A stretch of DNA of 64,000 nt from Pseudomonas violetae (GCF_023072615.1 NZ_JAKNRW010000007.1:62001-126000); one strand, 5' to 3'; counted from the first letter of the stretch, positions 15,466 through 26,717 are shown. Program-made: numbers and translations. The notes: generated from the sequence alone by a model not told the origin.

Positions 15466-16506
15466 TTAGCGGGACATGACCTCGCGAATGTCCGTCGCCA
15501 ATTCACGTACACGTTCTTCTTCTGTATCCCAAGAGCACATGAACCGCGCGCCTCCGTTGCCGATGAAGGTATAGAAGCGCCAGCCCTTGGCCGTCAGTGC
15601 GGCGATGGCCGGTTCCGACAGTTGCAGGAACACGCCGTTGGCCTGTACCGGGAACATCAGTTCCACTCCGGGAATATCGCTGACCAGTTCGGCCAGCAAT
15701 TGCGCGCAGTGATTGGCATGGCGGGCGTATTTGAGCCAGGCGTCGTTTTCCAGGATCCCGACCCACGGTGCCGAGAGGAAACGCATTTTCGAGGCCAACT
15801 GCCCGGCCTGCTTGCAGCGGTAGTCGAAGTCTTCAGCCAGTTTGTGGTTGAAAAACAGAATCGCTTCACCCACTGCCATACCGTTTTTCGTGCCGCCAAA
15901 ACACAAAACGTCGACACCGGCCTTCCAGGTCAGGTCCGCTGGAGAGCAGCCGAGAAAGGCGCAGGCGTTGGAGAATCTCGCGCCGTCCATGTGCAGGTTC
16001 AGGCCGAGCTCCTTGCAGGTGGCGCTGATGGCACGGATTTCTTCAGGGGTGTAGATGCTGCCGACTTCGGTGGCCTGGGTCAGGGTTACGACACGGGGTT
16101 TTGGATAGTGAATATCCTGACGCTTGAGGGCTACTTCGCGAATTGACTCGGGAGTCAGCTTGCCGTTTTCGGTGCGCGCAACCAGCAGTTTGGAGCCGTT
16201 GGAGAAGAACTCCGGCGCGCCGCATTCGTCGGTTTCGACATGGGCCGTTTCCGAGCAGATCACGCTGTGGTAACTCTGGCATAGCGACGACAGTGCCAGG
16301 GAGTTGGCGGCGGTGCCGTTGAAGGCGAAGAACACTTCGCAGTCGGTTTCGAACAATTTGCGGAATTGATCGGACGCGCGCGCGGTCCATTCATCGTCGC
16401 CATAGGCGCGCTGGTGGCCGTGGTTGGCTTGTTCCATGGCCGCCCAGGCTTCAGGGCAGATACCGGAATAGTTGTCGCTGGCGAATTGTTGGCTCTTGTC
16501 GGTCAT
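15466..16506 (-). CDS. ltaE: Low-specificity L-threonine aldolase
   Basis: This 346-residue PLP enzyme of the beta-eliminating lyase/threonine aldolase family has the Schiff-base lysine in CFGGTKNGM (Lys207) and the cofactor-stacking HVETDECGAPEF segment (residues 89-100). It cleaves L-threonine or allo-threonine to glycine and acetaldehyde, or runs with serine. GGAAG precedes the ATG. It sits inside the betaine-to-glycine cluster beside glyA, as in other pseudomonads, which fits a role in balancing the glycine pool. Confidence 0.9.
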   Translation of the reverse strand: MTDKSQQFASDNYSGICPEAWAAMEQANHGHQRAYGDDEWTARASDQFRKLFETDCEVFFAFNGTAANSLALSSLCQSYHSVICSETAHVETDECGAPEFFSNGSKLLVARTENGKLTPESIREVALKRQDIHYPKPRVVTLTQATEVGSIYTPEEIRAISATCKELGLNLHMDGARFSNACAFLGCSPADLTWKAGVDVLCFGGTKNGMAVGEAILFFNHKLAEDFDYRCKQAGQLASKMRFLSAPWVGILENDAWLKYARHANHCAQLLAELVSDIPGVELMFPVQANGVFLQLSEPAIAALTAKGWRFYTFIGNGGARFMCSWDTEEERVRELATDIREVMSR

Positions 16507-16638
16507 GGCCGGCTTCCGTGATCGAAGCTCTTATGGTGAAGAGCATTCGTGGTCAATGATGGTGCGCACTTTACCGAAGATCGTCCGGGGGGCACACGGG
16601 ATGTTGCTTTCGAAAAAATACAGCCTTGGCGGGTAATT

Positions 16639-17349
16639 ATGCACATGACTCAACGCGAGGGTGCACTCGATCTGCTCAAGTGGCTGGCGCTTTTGAGCAT
16701 GCTGCAAGATCACCTGCGATATGTCGGGATCAGCGCCGATTGGCTGTATGTGCCCGGGCGCCTCGCGTTCCCGTGGTTCTGTCTGGCGATGGCGGCGAAT
16801 CTTGCACGAAGCGGGGCGCGCAAGACCGAGTGGCGTTATCTGGGTTGGTTGCTGGTGTTCAGTGCGCTCAGCGAGATTCCCTATCGGTTGTACATTCCTG
16901 ATCCCGACACCTTGAACGTCATGCCGACTTTGGCGTTGGGGTTGCTGGTGGCGCGCGGATGGCAGGATCCATCGCTGGTAGCGCGCCTGCTTGCTGTGGG
17001 CTCGTTGTTGCTGGCGGCAATGTTTCCGGAGCGGCTGATGTTCGGTTTCTTCGGTGTGCTGCTGCCGTTGGCGATGTTGCTGGTGTTCAACCAGCGCTGG
17101 TATCTCGGCTTGCTGCCAGGGCTGATCTGTCTGGCAGCGAACCAATGGCAGGTGCTATTGGAGGCGGCGCGATTCGGCAATAGCGTCGCAATCCTCGGCC
17201 TCGCGGCATGCCTGTTTGCGCCACTATTGGGAATGCTCCTGTTGCGACACGCCGGATCCCTGCACCCGCCAGCCATGCGCCGCTGGGCTTACGCGCTGTA
17301 TCCCGCGCATTTCCTCCTGCTGCTCGCGATGCGTCAGGCATTCACATAA
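16639..17349 (+). CDS. TraX-family membrane protein
   Basis: The product is a 237-residue polytopic membrane protein from the ATG at 16639; a second ATG two codons later (16645) is equally possible. The opening EGALDLLKWLALLSMLQDHLRYV and RLAFPWFCLAMAANLAR are typical of the TraX family, named for the F-pilin acetylation protein, and about eight hydrophobic spans follow. Chromosomal TraX-like genes are usually not linked to conjugation. This one lies between ltaE and glyA, a position I remember as conserved in Pseudomonas. Its role there is unknown; an integral-membrane acyltransferase activity is the family guess. Confidence 0.75.
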   Translation: MHMTQREGALDLLKWLALLSMLQDHLRYVGISADWLYVPGRLAFPWFCLAMAANLARSGARKTEWRYLGWLLVFSALSEIPYRLYIPDPDTLNVMPTLALGLLVARGWQDPSLVARLLAVGSLLLAAMFPERLMFGFFGVLLPLAMLLVFNQRWYLGLLPGLICLAANQWQVLLEAARFGNSVAILGLAACLFAPLLGMLLLRHAGSLHPPAMRRWAYALYPAHFLLLLAMRQAFT

Positions 17350-17421
17350 CCCTGTGGGAGCTGGCTTGCCAGTGATAGCGGTGGAGCAGCCGCCATCGCT
17401 GGCAAGCCAGCTCCCACAGGG
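17350..17421. repeat. REPIN (GTGGGAGCTGGCTTGCCAG type)
   Basis: A near-perfect inverted pair, CCCTGTGGGAGCTGGCTTGC and its complement, spans 72 bp right after the TraX stop. It is a different REP subfamily from the TAGGAGCGAGCTTGCTCGC type. Confidence 0.85.
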
Positions 17422-17607
17422 TCTCTTGCTAATTTCAGAGCGGTGTGAGGTCAGCCATTTCAGCCCATGTCGTAAACGCACCTTTGCGTGGCGTCCGTAG
17501 GCATTTGGCCTGTCTGCGCCGGTCATACCATCGCATCAAAGGGCACTGCCGAAACACCAGTGCCTTACCGAGACGAATGGCGCATAGATGCCGCTGGGAG
17601 AGACGCG

Positions 17608-18861
<1,254 letters not shown>

Positions 18862-18884
18862 GCGCGGTTTTGGAGTAAATGACT

Positions 18885-20135
18885 ATGCAACGCTACTCGG
18901 GCTTCGGCCTCTTCAAGCACTCCCTCAGCCATCACGAAAACTGGCAGAAGATGTGGCGCACGCCGACCCCTAAAAAGGTCTACGACGTGGTCATCGTCGG
19001 CGGTGGCGGGCATGGTCTGGCGACCGCCTACTACCTGGCCAAAGAGCACGGTATCACCAACGTGGCCGTGGTCGAGAAAGGCTGGCTGGGCGGCGGTAAC
19101 ACCGCGCGCAACACCACCATCGTTCGCTCCAACTACCTGTGGGACGAGTCGGCGCACCTGTACGAACACGCGATGAAATTGTGGGAAGGCCTGTCTCAGG
19201 ATCTGAACTACAACGTGATGTTCTCCCAGCGTGGCGTCTACAACCTGTGCCACACGCTGCAGGACATCCGTGATTCCGAGCGTCGGGTCAGCGCCAACCG
19301 CCTCAACGGCGTCGACGGTGAATTGCTCGACGCCAAGCAAGTGGCTGACGAGATCCCATACCTCGACTGCTCGAAGAACACCCGCTACCCGGTGTTGGGC
19401 GCTACCGTCCAGCGTCGCGGCGGCGTGGCCCGTCACGATGCCGTGGCGTGGGGCTTTGCCCGTGCCGCGGATGCACTGGGCGTGGACCTGATCCAGCAGA
19501 CCGAAGTGATCGGTTTTCGCAAGGAAAACGGCGTGTGCATCGGTGTAGAAACCAACAAAGGCTTTATCGGCGCCAAACGCGTTGGTGTCGTGACCGCCGG
19601 TAACTCCGGGCACATGGCCAAACTCGCCGGTTTCCGCCTGCCGATCGAATCCCACCCGCTGCAAGCGCTGGTGTCCGAGCCGATCAAACCGATTATCGAC
19701 AGCGTGATCATGTCCAACGCCGTGCACGGTTACATCAGCCAGTCCGACAAGGGCGACCTGGTGATCGGCGCGGGTATCGACGGCTACAACGGCTACGGCC
19801 AGCGTGGTTCGTACCCGGTGATCGAGCACACCATCCAGGCCATCGTCGAGATGTTTCCGGTGCTGTCGCGGGTACGCATGAACCGGCAGTGGGGCGGCAT
19901 CGTCGACACCACGCCGGACGCCTGCCCGATCATTTCGAAAACCCCGGTACCGAACATGTTCTTCAACTGCGGTTGGGGCACCGGTGGCTTCAAGGCAACA
20001 CCTGGCTCGGGCAACGTATTTGCCGCGAGCCTGGCCAAGGGTGAAATGCACCCATTGGCTGCACCTTTCTCCATCGACCGTTTCCACAACGGTGCGTTGA
20101 TCGATGAACACGGCGCTGCTGCGGTTGCCCACTAA
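18885..20135 (+). CDS. soxB: Heterotetrameric sarcosine oxidase beta subunit
   Basis: This 416-residue FAD-dependent amine oxidase subunit has an N-terminal dinucleotide fold, [19 protein letters not shown] (about residues 33-51). The segment ARHDAVAW contains the His (His184 counted from 18885) that corresponds to the covalent FMN attachment site of this enzyme class. An ATG two codons earlier (18879) is only three bases from GGAG; the one at 18885 has nine and matches the MQRYSGFG start of homologues. With SoxA, SoxD and SoxG it oxidises sarcosine to glycine, making 5,10-methylene-THF and hydrogen peroxide. Confidence 0.93.
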   Translation: MQRYSGFGLFKHSLSHHENWQKMWRTPTPKKVYDVVIVGGGGHGLATAYYLAKEHGITNVAVVEKGWLGGGNTARNTTIVRSNYLWDESAHLYEHAMKLWEGLSQDLNYNVMFSQRGVYNLCHTLQDIRDSERRVSANRLNGVDGELLDAKQVADEIPYLDCSKNTRYPVLGATVQRRGGVARHDAVAWGFARAADALGVDLIQQTEVIGFRKENGVCIGVETNKGFIGAKRVGVVTAGNSGHMAKLAGFRLPIESHPLQALVSEPIKPIIDSVIMSNAVHGYISQSDKGDLVIGAGIDGYNGYGQRGSYPVIEHTIQAIVEMFPVLSRVRMNRQWGGIVDTTPDACPIISKTPVPNMFFNCGWGTGGFKATPGSGNVFAASLAKGEMHPLAAPFSIDRFHNGALIDEHGAAAVAH

Positions 20136-20149
20136 CAGGAGAAATCCCC

Positions 20150-20479
20150 ATGTTGCATATCTTCTGTCCTCACTGCGGCGAGTTGCGCTCCGAAGAGGAA
20201 TTCCACGCATCCGGCCAGGCGCACATCCCGCGCCCTCTGGACCCGACTACCTGCACCGACGAGGAGTGGGGCGACTACATGTTCTTCCGCGATAACCCTC
20301 GCGGTCTGCACCACGAACTGTGGGATCACGTCGCCGGTTGCCGTCAGTACTTCAACGCCACCCGTGACACCGTGACCTACGAGATTCTCGAAACCTACAA
20401 GATCGGCACCAAGCCACAATTCACCGACAAGACCGACAGCCCGAAAGCGGCCGCCACGGCTCTGGGAGAGAAGGTATGA
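20150..20479 (+). CDS. soxD: Sarcosine oxidase delta subunit
   Basis: This 109-residue zinc-binding subunit has the CPHC pair near residue 6 and the HVAGC segment near residue 59, which together form the expected zinc site. AGGAG precedes the ATG. The last codons overlap soxA (ATGA at 20476), so translation is probably coupled. It has a structural role in the tetramer. Confidence 0.92.
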   Translation: MLHIFCPHCGELRSEEEFHASGQAHIPRPLDPTTCTDEEWGDYMFFRDNPRGLHHELWDHVAGCRQYFNATRDTVTYEILETYKIGTKPQFTDKTDSPKAAATALGEKV

Positions 20480-23400
20480 GCCAGATCAATCGCCTGTCCA
20501 ACGGCGGACGGATCGACCGCAACAAAGTGCTGAGCTTCACCTTCAACGGCCAGAGCTACAAAGGCTTTGAAGGTGATTCCCTGGCCGCAGCCTTGTTGGC
20601 CAACGGTGTCGACATCATCGGTCGCAGCTTCAAATACTCCCGTCCGCGCGGCATCTTTGCCGCCGGTGCCGAAGAGCCGAACGCCGTGCTGCAGATCGGC
20701 GCGACCGAAGCCACGCAGATCCCGAACGTGCGCGCCACGCAACAGGCGCTGTACCAAGGTTTGGTCGCCACCAGCACCAACGGTTGGCCGAGCGTGAACA
20801 ACGACATGATGGGGATTCTCGGCAAGGTCGGCGGCAAGCTGATGCCGCCGGGCTTCTACTACAAAACCTTCATGTACCCGCAATCGTTCTGGATGACCTA
20901 CGAGAAGTACATTCGTAAAGCTGCAGGTCTTGGCCGTTCGCCGACCGAGAACGATCCGGATACCTACGACTACATGAACCAGCACTGCGACGTGCTGATC
21001 GTCGGCGGTGGCCCTGCTGGCCTGGCCGCGGCATTGGCCGCTGCGCGCAGCGGTGCTCGCGTGATCCTGGCCGATGAGCAAGAAGAGTTCGGCGGCAGCC
21101 TGCTCGATTCCCGTGAAAGCCTCGACGGCAAACCTGCGACCGAATGGGTTGCCAGCGTTATCGCCGAACTGAAAGACACCCCGGACGTGCTGCTGTTGCC
21201 GCGCGCGACGGTCAACGGCTACCACGATCACAACTTCCTGACCATTCACGAACGCCTGACCGATCACCTCGGCGATCGTGCTCCGATTGGCCAGGTGCGC
21301 CAGCGCATCCACCGGGTTCGCGCCAAGCGTGTGGTTCTGGCAACCGGCGCTTGCGAGCGTCCCCTGGTCTACGGCAACAACGACGTGCCGGGCAACATGC
21401 TCGCCGGCGCTGTATCGACTTACGTTCGCCGTTACGGCGTGGCACCGGGCAAGAAGCTTGTCTTGAGCACCAACAACGACCACGCCTACCGCGTGGCCCT
21501 GGATTGGCTCGATGCCAGCCTGCAAGTGGTGGCCATCGCCGATGCGCGCAGCAACCCGCGCGGTGCACTGGTGGAAGAAGCTCGTGCCAAAGGTATTCGC
21601 ATCCTCACCGGCAGCGCCGTGATCGAGGCCCGTGGCAGCAAGCACGTCACCGCTGCCCGCATTGCCGCGATTGATGTCAAAGCCCACGCCGTGACCAGTC
21701 CTGGCGAATGGCTCGATTGCGACCTCGTTGCGACATCCGGCGGTTACAGCCCGGTGGTCCACCTGGCTTCGCACCTGGGCGGCAAGCCGACCTGGCGTGA
21801 AGACATCCTCGGCTTCGTACCGGGCGAAGCACCGCAGAAACGTGTGTGCGTCGGTGGCATCAACGGCGTCTACGGTCTTGGCGATTCCCTGGCCGATGGT
21901 TTTGAAGGTGGCGCTCGCGCCGCCAGCGAAGCCGGTTTCAGCATCGTCGAAGGCACCTTGCCGAAAGCCCTGAGCCGGTTCGAAGAGCCCACACTGGCGC
22001 TGTTCCAGGTGCCCCATGAAAAGAACACCGCACGGGCGCCGAAGCAATTTGTCGACCTGCAAAATGACGTCACCGCCGCCGCCATCGAACTGGCGACCCG
22101 TGAAGGCTTCGAGTCGGTCGAGCACGTCAAACGCTACACCGCACTGGGCTTTGGCACCGATCAAGGCAAGCTCGGCAACGTCAATGGCCTGGCTATCGCC
22201 GCCCGTTCGTTGAACGTGACCATCCCGCAGATGGGCACCACCATGTTCCGCCCGAACTACACGCCGGTGACCTTCGGCGCCGTGGCCGGTCGCCACTGTG
22301 GGCACATCTTCGAACCAGTACGCTTCACCGCGCTGCATCACTGGCACGTGAAAAACGGTGCCGAGTTCGAAGATGTCGGCCAGTGGAAACGTCCATGGTA
22401 TTTCCCGAAAAACGGCGAAGACCTTCACGCCGCCGTGAAGCGCGAATGCAAAGCCGTGCGCGACAGCGTTGGCCTGCTGGACGCCTCGACCCTGGGCAAG
22501 ATCGACATTCAAGGCCCGGATGCGCGTGAGTTCCTGAACCGCATCTACACCAACGCCTGGACCAAGCTCGACGTGGGCAAGGCGCGTTACGGCCTGATGT
22601 GCAAAGAAGACGGCATGGTGTTCGACGACGGCGTAACCGCTTGCCTCGCGGATAACCATTTCGTGATGACCACCACCACTGGCGGCGCGGCACGCGTGCT
22701 GCAATGGCTGGAAATCTACTCCCAGACCGAATGGCCAGACCTGAAGGTGTACTTCACGTCCGTGACGGATCACTGGGCAACCATGACCCTGTCCGGGCCG
22801 AACAGCCGCAAGCTGCTCAGCCAAGTCACCGACATTGATCTGACCAACGAAGCCTTCCCGTTCATGACTTGGAAAGAAGGCCTGGTCGGCGGTGTGCCGG
22901 CGCGGGTATTCCGGATTTCGTTTACTGGTGAGCTGTCGTATGAAGTCAACGTGCAAGCCGACTACGCCATGGGCGTACTGGAGAAAATTGTCGAGGCGGG
23001 CAAGCAGTACAACCTGACGCCGTACGGCACCGAAACCATGCACGTACTACGGGCCGAGAAGGGCTTCATCATTGTGGGCCAGGACACGGACGGCTCGATG
23101 ACGCCGGACGACTTGAACATGGGCTGGTGTGTGGGCCGCACCAAACCGTTCTCGTGGATCGGCTGGCGCGGCATGAACCGCGAAGACTGTGTGCGTGATC
23201 AGCGCAAACAGCTGGTTGGCCTGAAGCCGATCGATCCGACCAAGTGGCTCCCCGAGGGTGCGCAGCTGGTGTTCAACACCAAGCAGGCGATCCCGATGAG
23301 CATGGTCGGGCACGTGACCTCCAGCTACGCGCACAACTCCCTGGGTTATTCGTTTGCCATGGGCGTAGTGAAAGGCGGCCTGAACCGCATGGGCGAGCGA

Positions 23401-23493
23401 GTGTTCGCGCCGCTGGCGGATGGCAGTGTGATCGAGGCGGAAATCGTTTCTTCGGTGTTCTTCGATCCGAAAGGGGATCGTCAGAACGTGTAA
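20476..23493 (+). CDS. soxA: Sarcosine oxidase alpha subunit
   Basis: The product has 1005 residues, the usual length. An N-terminal ferredoxin-like region carries GRSFKYSRPRGIF (near residues 52-64), followed by a dinucleotide-binding domain (DVLIVGGGPAGLAAALAAARSG near residue 173) with LATGACERP. The C-terminal 400 residues are GcvT/aminomethyltransferase-like, where THF accepts the C1 unit. It is the largest subunit of the enzyme and communicates by an internal channel with SoxB. No frameshift or missing block is apparent. Confidence 0.94.
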   Translation: MSQINRLSNGGRIDRNKVLSFTFNGQSYKGFEGDSLAAALLANGVDIIGRSFKYSRPRGIFAAGAEEPNAVLQIGATEATQIPNVRATQQALYQGLVATSTNGWPSVNNDMMGILGKVGGKLMPPGFYYKTFMYPQSFWMTYEKYIRKAAGLGRSPTENDPDTYDYMNQHCDVLIVGGGPAGLAAALAAARSGARVILADEQEEFGGSLLDSRESLDGKPATEWVASVIAELKDTPDVLLLPRATVNGYHDHNFLTIHERLTDHLGDRAPIGQVRQRIHRVRAKRVVLATGACERPLVYGNNDVPGNMLAGAVSTYVRRYGVAPGKKLVLSTNNDHAYRVALDWLDASLQVVAIADARSNPRGALVEEARAKGIRILTGSAVIEARGSKHVTAARIAAIDVKAHAVTSPGEWLDCDLVATSGGYSPVVHLASHLGGKPTWREDILGFVPGEAPQKRVCVGGINGVYGLGDSLADGFEGGARAASEAGFSIVEGTLPKALSRFEEPTLALFQVPHEKNTARAPKQFVDLQNDVTAAAIELATREGFESVEHVKRYTALGFGTDQGKLGNVNGLAIAARSLNVTIPQMGTTMFRPNYTPVTFGAVAGRHCGHIFEPVRFTALHHWHVKNGAEFEDVGQWKRPWYFPKNGEDLHAAVKRECKAVRDSVGLLDASTLGKIDIQGPDAREFLNRIYTNAWTKLDVGKARYGLMCKEDGMVFDDGVTACLADNHFVMTTTTGGAARVLQWLEIYSQTEWPDLKVYFTSVTDHWATMTLSGPNSRKLLSQVTDIDLTNEAFPFMTWKEGLVGGVPARVFRISFTGELSYEVNVQADYAMGVLEKIVEAGKQYNLTPYGTETMHVLRAEKGFIIVGQDTDGSMTPDDLNMGWCVGRTKPFSWIGWRGMNREDCVRDQRKQLVGLKPIDPTKWLPEGAQLVFNTKQAIPMSMVGHVTSSYAHNSLGYSFAMGVVKGGLNRMGERVFAPLADGSVIEAEIVSSVFFDPKGDRQNV

Positions 23494-23502
23494 CACCACA
23501 GT

Positions 23503-23597
23503 ACCTGTGGGAGCGTGGCTTGCCCGCGATGAACGATAACGCGGTGCTTCAGGCAGAACGCGTCGCTCCCATCGCGGGCAAGCCCGCTCCCACAGGG
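23503..23597. repeat. REPIN between soxA and soxG
   Basis: Inverted cores CTGTGGGAGCGTGGCTTGCC and GGGCAAGCCCGCTCCCACAG flank a 40-bp spacer. The placement inside the sox operon parallels the REPINs between dgcA and dgcB and between soxG and purU. Confidence 0.85.
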
Positions 23598-23623
23598 CAC
23601 ACGAATTCAGGAACAGGTGCTTT

Positions 23624-24256
23624 ATGACCGCAGCCAATGTGTACCAACAACGCCCAACCACCGGCGCCAAGGCCGAGTCGTCGCTGCATCATGCCGACCT
23701 CGCCAGCCTGGTGGGCAAGGGTCGCAAGAACGCCGGCGTGATCGTGCGTGAGAAGAAACTCCTAGGTCACCTGACGATTCGTGGCGATGGTCACGATGCC
23801 GCGTTTTCCGAAGGCGTGCACAAAGCCCTGGGCATTGAATTGCCGGGCGCCCTGAGCGTGATCGTCAAAGGCGAAACCAGCCTGCAATGGATGGGCCCGG
23901 ATGAGTGGCTGCTGATCGTGCCGACCGGTGAAGAATTTGCCGCCGAACAAAAACTCCGTGAAGCGCTGGGCGATTTGCACATCCAGATCGTCAATGTCAG
24001 CGGCGGCCAGCAGATCCTCGAACTGAGCGGCCCGAATGTGCGTCAGTTATTGATGAAATCGACCAGCTACGACGTGCACCCGAACAGCTTTCCAGTGGGC
24101 AAGGCCGTGGGCACGGTGTTCGCCAAGTCGCAGCTGGTGATCCGTCATACCGGCGAAGACACTTGGGAACTGCTGATTCGTCGCAGCTTCTCGGATTACT
24201 GGTGGTTGTGGCTGCAGGATGCTGCGGCCGAGTACGGCCTTAGCGTCCAGGCTTGA
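23624..24256 (+). CDS. soxG: Sarcosine oxidase gamma subunit
   Basis: This 210-residue GcvT-like small subunit has the conserved central LQWMGPDEWLLIVP (residues ~85-98) and the distal SYDVHPNSFPVGKAVGTVFAK block. It completes the SoxBDAG tetramer. AGGAACAGG lies before the ATG. A REPIN separates it from soxA, so it may be translated from a processed message. Confidence 0.92.
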   Translation: MTAANVYQQRPTTGAKAESSLHHADLASLVGKGRKNAGVIVREKKLLGHLTIRGDGHDAAFSEGVHKALGIELPGALSVIVKGETSLQWMGPDEWLLIVPTGEEFAAEQKLREALGDLHIQIVNVSGGQQILELSGPNVRQLLMKSTSYDVHPNSFPVGKAVGTVFAKSQLVIRHTGEDTWELLIRRSFSDYWWLWLQDAAAEYGLSVQA

Positions 24257-24265
24257 TCAAAAAAC

Positions 24266-24370
24266 CCCTGTAGGAGCGAGCTTGCTCGCGATGGACGATA
24301 ACGAGACCGCGTTTTACCTGGATGAACGCGTCGCCTTGAAGTCCTTCGCGAGCAAGCTCGCTCCTACAGT
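24266..24370. repeat. REPIN between soxG and purU
   Basis: TAGGAGCGAGCTTGCTCGCGA and its inverted copy lie about 60 bp apart, directly after the soxG stop. Confidence 0.85.
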
Positions 24371-24412
24371 GGCAGGCAGCTTCGATTACAGATTTTCAGG
24401 AGTTACTGCATT

Positions 24413-25270
24413 ATGAGCCGCGCCCCAGACACATGGATTCTGACTGCCGACTGCCCAAGCGTCCTCGGCACCGTGGACGCGGTGACGCGCTTTCTGTTCG
24501 AGCAGGGCTGCTACGTCACCGAGCACCATTCCTTCGACGACCGGCTCTCGGGCCGGTTTTTCATCCGGGTGGAATTTCGCCAGCCCGACGGCTTCGATGA
24601 ACAGTCATTCCGCGCCGGCTTGCAGGAGCGCGGTGAAGCCTTCGGCATGATCTTCGAACTGACTGCGCCGAACTATCGGCCAAAAGTGGTGATCATGGTG
24701 TCCAAGGCCGATCACTGCCTCAACGATCTGCTCTATCGTCAACGCATTGGCCAACTGTCCATGGACGTCGCCGCAGTGGTGTCCAATCACCCGGACCTCA
24801 AGCCGTTGGCCGACTGGCACCAGATTCCGTACCACCACTTCCCGCTCGACCCGAACGACAAGCCGTCACAGGAGCGTCAGGTGTGGCAGGTGATCGAAGA
24901 GTGTGGTGCGGAACTGGTGATCCTTGCGCGCTACATGCAGGTCCTGTCACCGGAGCTGTGCCGCAAGCTCGATGGCAAGGCCATCAACATTCATCACTCG
25001 TTGCTGCCAGGCTTCAAAGGCGCCAAGCCGTATCACCAGGCCTACAACAAGGGCGTGAAGCTGGTCGGTGCCACTGCTCACTACATCAACAACGACCTGG
25101 ACGAAGGGCCGATCATTGCTCAGGGCGTGGAGGCGGTGGATCACAGCCATTACCCGGAAGACCTGATCGCCAAGGGGCGGGATATCGAAGGGCTGACGTT
25201 GGCTAGAGCCGTTGGTTATCACATTGAGCGACGCGTGTTTTTGAACGCCAATCGCACCGTTGTTCTTTAA
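24413..25270 (+). CDS. purU: Formyltetrahydrofolate deformylase
   Basis: The product has 285 residues: an N-terminal ACT domain (about 7-85) and a formyltransferase-fold hydrolase. The catalytic segment is INIHHSLLPGFKGAKPYHQA (Asn, His) with the distal Asp in HYINNDLDEGPIIAQ. It hydrolyses 10-formyl-THF to THF and formate, freeing the folate that the sarcosine oxidase loads with C1. Its place between soxG and fdhA makes it the pathway-specific copy; a housekeeping purU is usual elsewhere. CAGGAG lies upstream of the ATG. Confidence 0.93.
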   Translation: MSRAPDTWILTADCPSVLGTVDAVTRFLFEQGCYVTEHHSFDDRLSGRFFIRVEFRQPDGFDEQSFRAGLQERGEAFGMIFELTAPNYRPKVVIMVSKADHCLNDLLYRQRIGQLSMDVAAVVSNHPDLKPLADWHQIPYHHFPLDPNDKPSQERQVWQVIEECGAELVILARYMQVLSPELCRKLDGKAINIHHSLLPGFKGAKPYHQAYNKGVKLVGATAHYINNDLDEGPIIAQGVEAVDHSHYPEDLIAKGRDIEGLTLARAVGYHIERRVFLNANRTVVL

Positions 25271-25275
25271 ATCGC

Positions 25276-25369
25276 CATCGCTAGCAGGCTAGCTCCCACA
25301 GGGTTTTGGGTTGTTCACAAATCCGGTGCTCACCCGAATCGCAGTGGGAGCTAGCCTGCGAGCGATGAG
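25276..25369. repeat. REPIN (CTAGCAGGCTAGCTCCCAC type)
   Basis: Inverted cores CATCGCTAGCAGGCTAGCTC and GAGCTAGCCTGCGAGCGATG lie in the purU-fdhA gap. They contain CTAGCAG by chance but are REP cores, not the RHS box. Confidence 0.8.
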
Positions 25370-25473
25370 GCCATTACAAGCAACACATAAACAGCATCTG
25401 TACCCGAGCAATCAACGCGCCGCAGTTCCATGGCGACGTGACCGCTACATAAAAACAACAGCGAGGTGAAAGC

Positions 25474-26673
25474 ATGTCTGGCAATCGTGGTGTGGTGTAT
25501 CTCGGCAATGGCAAGGTCGAAATACAGAAAATCGACTATCCGAAAATGCAGGACCCGCGCGGCAGGAAGATCAACCACGCCGTGATCCTGCGCGTAGTGT
25601 CCACCAACATCTGTGGTTCCGACCAGCACATGGTGCGCGGTCGTACCACTGCTCAAACCGGCCTGGTGCTGGGTCACGAAATCACCGGTGAAGTGATCGA
25701 GAAGGGCAGCGACGTCGAGAACCTGCAGATCGGCGACCTGGTGTCCGTACCGTTTAACGTCGCTTGCGGGCGCTGCCGTTCCTGCAAGGAAATGCACACC
25801 GGTGTCTGCCTCAGCGTGAACCCGGCGCGCCCAGGTGGTGCTTACGGCTATGTCGACATGGGCGACTGGACCGGCGGCCAGGCTGAATACGCCTTGGTGC
25901 CTTACGCCGACTTCAACCTGCTGAAGCTGCCAGATCGCGATCGCGCAATGGAAAAAATCCGCGACCTGACTTGCCTCTCCGACATCCTGCCAACCGGTTA
26001 CCACGGCGCAGTGACGGCCGGCGTTGGCCCGGGCAGCACCGTGTACATCGCCGGTGCCGGCCCGGTCGGTCTGGCCGCAGCCGCGTCTGCTCGTCTGCTG
26101 GGCGCTGCCGTGGTCATCATCGGTGACGTCAACACCGTCCGCCTGGCGCATGCCAAGGCGCAGGGTTTTGAAATCGCGGACCTGTCCCTGGACACGCCGC
26201 TGCACGAACAGATCGCCGCACTGCTGGGTGAACCAGAAGTGGATTGCGCCGTCGACGCCGTGGGCTTCGAAGCGCGTGGTCATGGCCATGACGGCGTGAA
26301 GCACGAAGCTCCGGCTACCGTGCTCAACTCGTTGATGGGCGTGGTGCGCGTGGCTGGCAAAATCGGTATCCCTGGCCTGTACGTGACAGAGGATCCGGGT
26401 GCCGTAGACGCTGCCGCGAAAATGGGCAGCCTGAGCATTCGCTTCGGCCTGGGCTGGGCCAAATCCCACAGCTTCCACACCGGCCAGACCCCTGTGATGA
26501 AGTACAACCGCCAGCTGATGCAGGCGATCATGTGGGACCGTATTCATATTGCGGACATTGTGGGCGTCGAGGTGATCAGCCTGGATGATGCACCGCGTGG
26601 GTATGGCGAATTTGATGCGGGCGTGCCGAAGAAGTTTGTGATTGATCCGCATAAGTTGTTTAGTGCGGCGTAA
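25474..26673 (+). CDS. fdhA: Glutathione-independent formaldehyde dehydrogenase
   Basis: This 399-residue zinc-dependent medium-chain dehydrogenase of the P. putida formaldehyde dismutase/dehydrogenase type oxidises formaldehyde, the by-product of each betaine demethylation, with NAD. Catalytic zinc ligands fall in NICGSDQHMVRG and GLVLGHEITGEV. The structural zinc loop is CGRCRSCKEMHTGVC. The NAD fold is VYIAGAGPVGLAAAAS. GAGGTGAAAGC precedes the ATG. The last gene of the pathway block, followed by a terminator. A diverged copy of its final 90 codons lies 1.2 kb downstream, beyond a mini-RHS gene. Confidence 0.94.
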   Translation: MSGNRGVVYLGNGKVEIQKIDYPKMQDPRGRKINHAVILRVVSTNICGSDQHMVRGRTTAQTGLVLGHEITGEVIEKGSDVENLQIGDLVSVPFNVACGRCRSCKEMHTGVCLSVNPARPGGAYGYVDMGDWTGGQAEYALVPYADFNLLKLPDRDRAMEKIRDLTCLSDILPTGYHGAVTAGVGPGSTVYIAGAGPVGLAAAASARLLGAAVVIIGDVNTVRLAHAKAQGFEIADLSLDTPLHEQIAALLGEPEVDCAVDAVGFEARGHGHDGVKHEAPATVLNSLMGVVRVAGKIGIPGLYVTEDPGAVDAAAKMGSLSIRFGLGWAKSHSFHTGQTPVMKYNRQLMQAIMWDRIHIADIVGVEVISLDDAPRGYGEFDAGVPKKFVIDPHKLFSAA

Positions 26674-26689
26674 GAGGTTTAGATAAAGG

Positions 26690-26717
26690 AAAAGGGCGAC
26701 CGGATAGTCGCCCTTTT
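26690..26717. terminator. Rho-independent terminator, bidirectional
   Basis: The stem AAGGGCGAC/GTCGCCCTT with loop CGGATA is flanked by A and T runs, and serves fdhA and the convergent mini-RHS gene 2. Confidence 0.85.

Noticed and set aside
25276..25302. A fourth RHS box (contains CTAGCAG and CTAGC)
   Set aside because: It is a REP core with GCTCCCACAGGG and an inverted mate, and no RHS gene follows.
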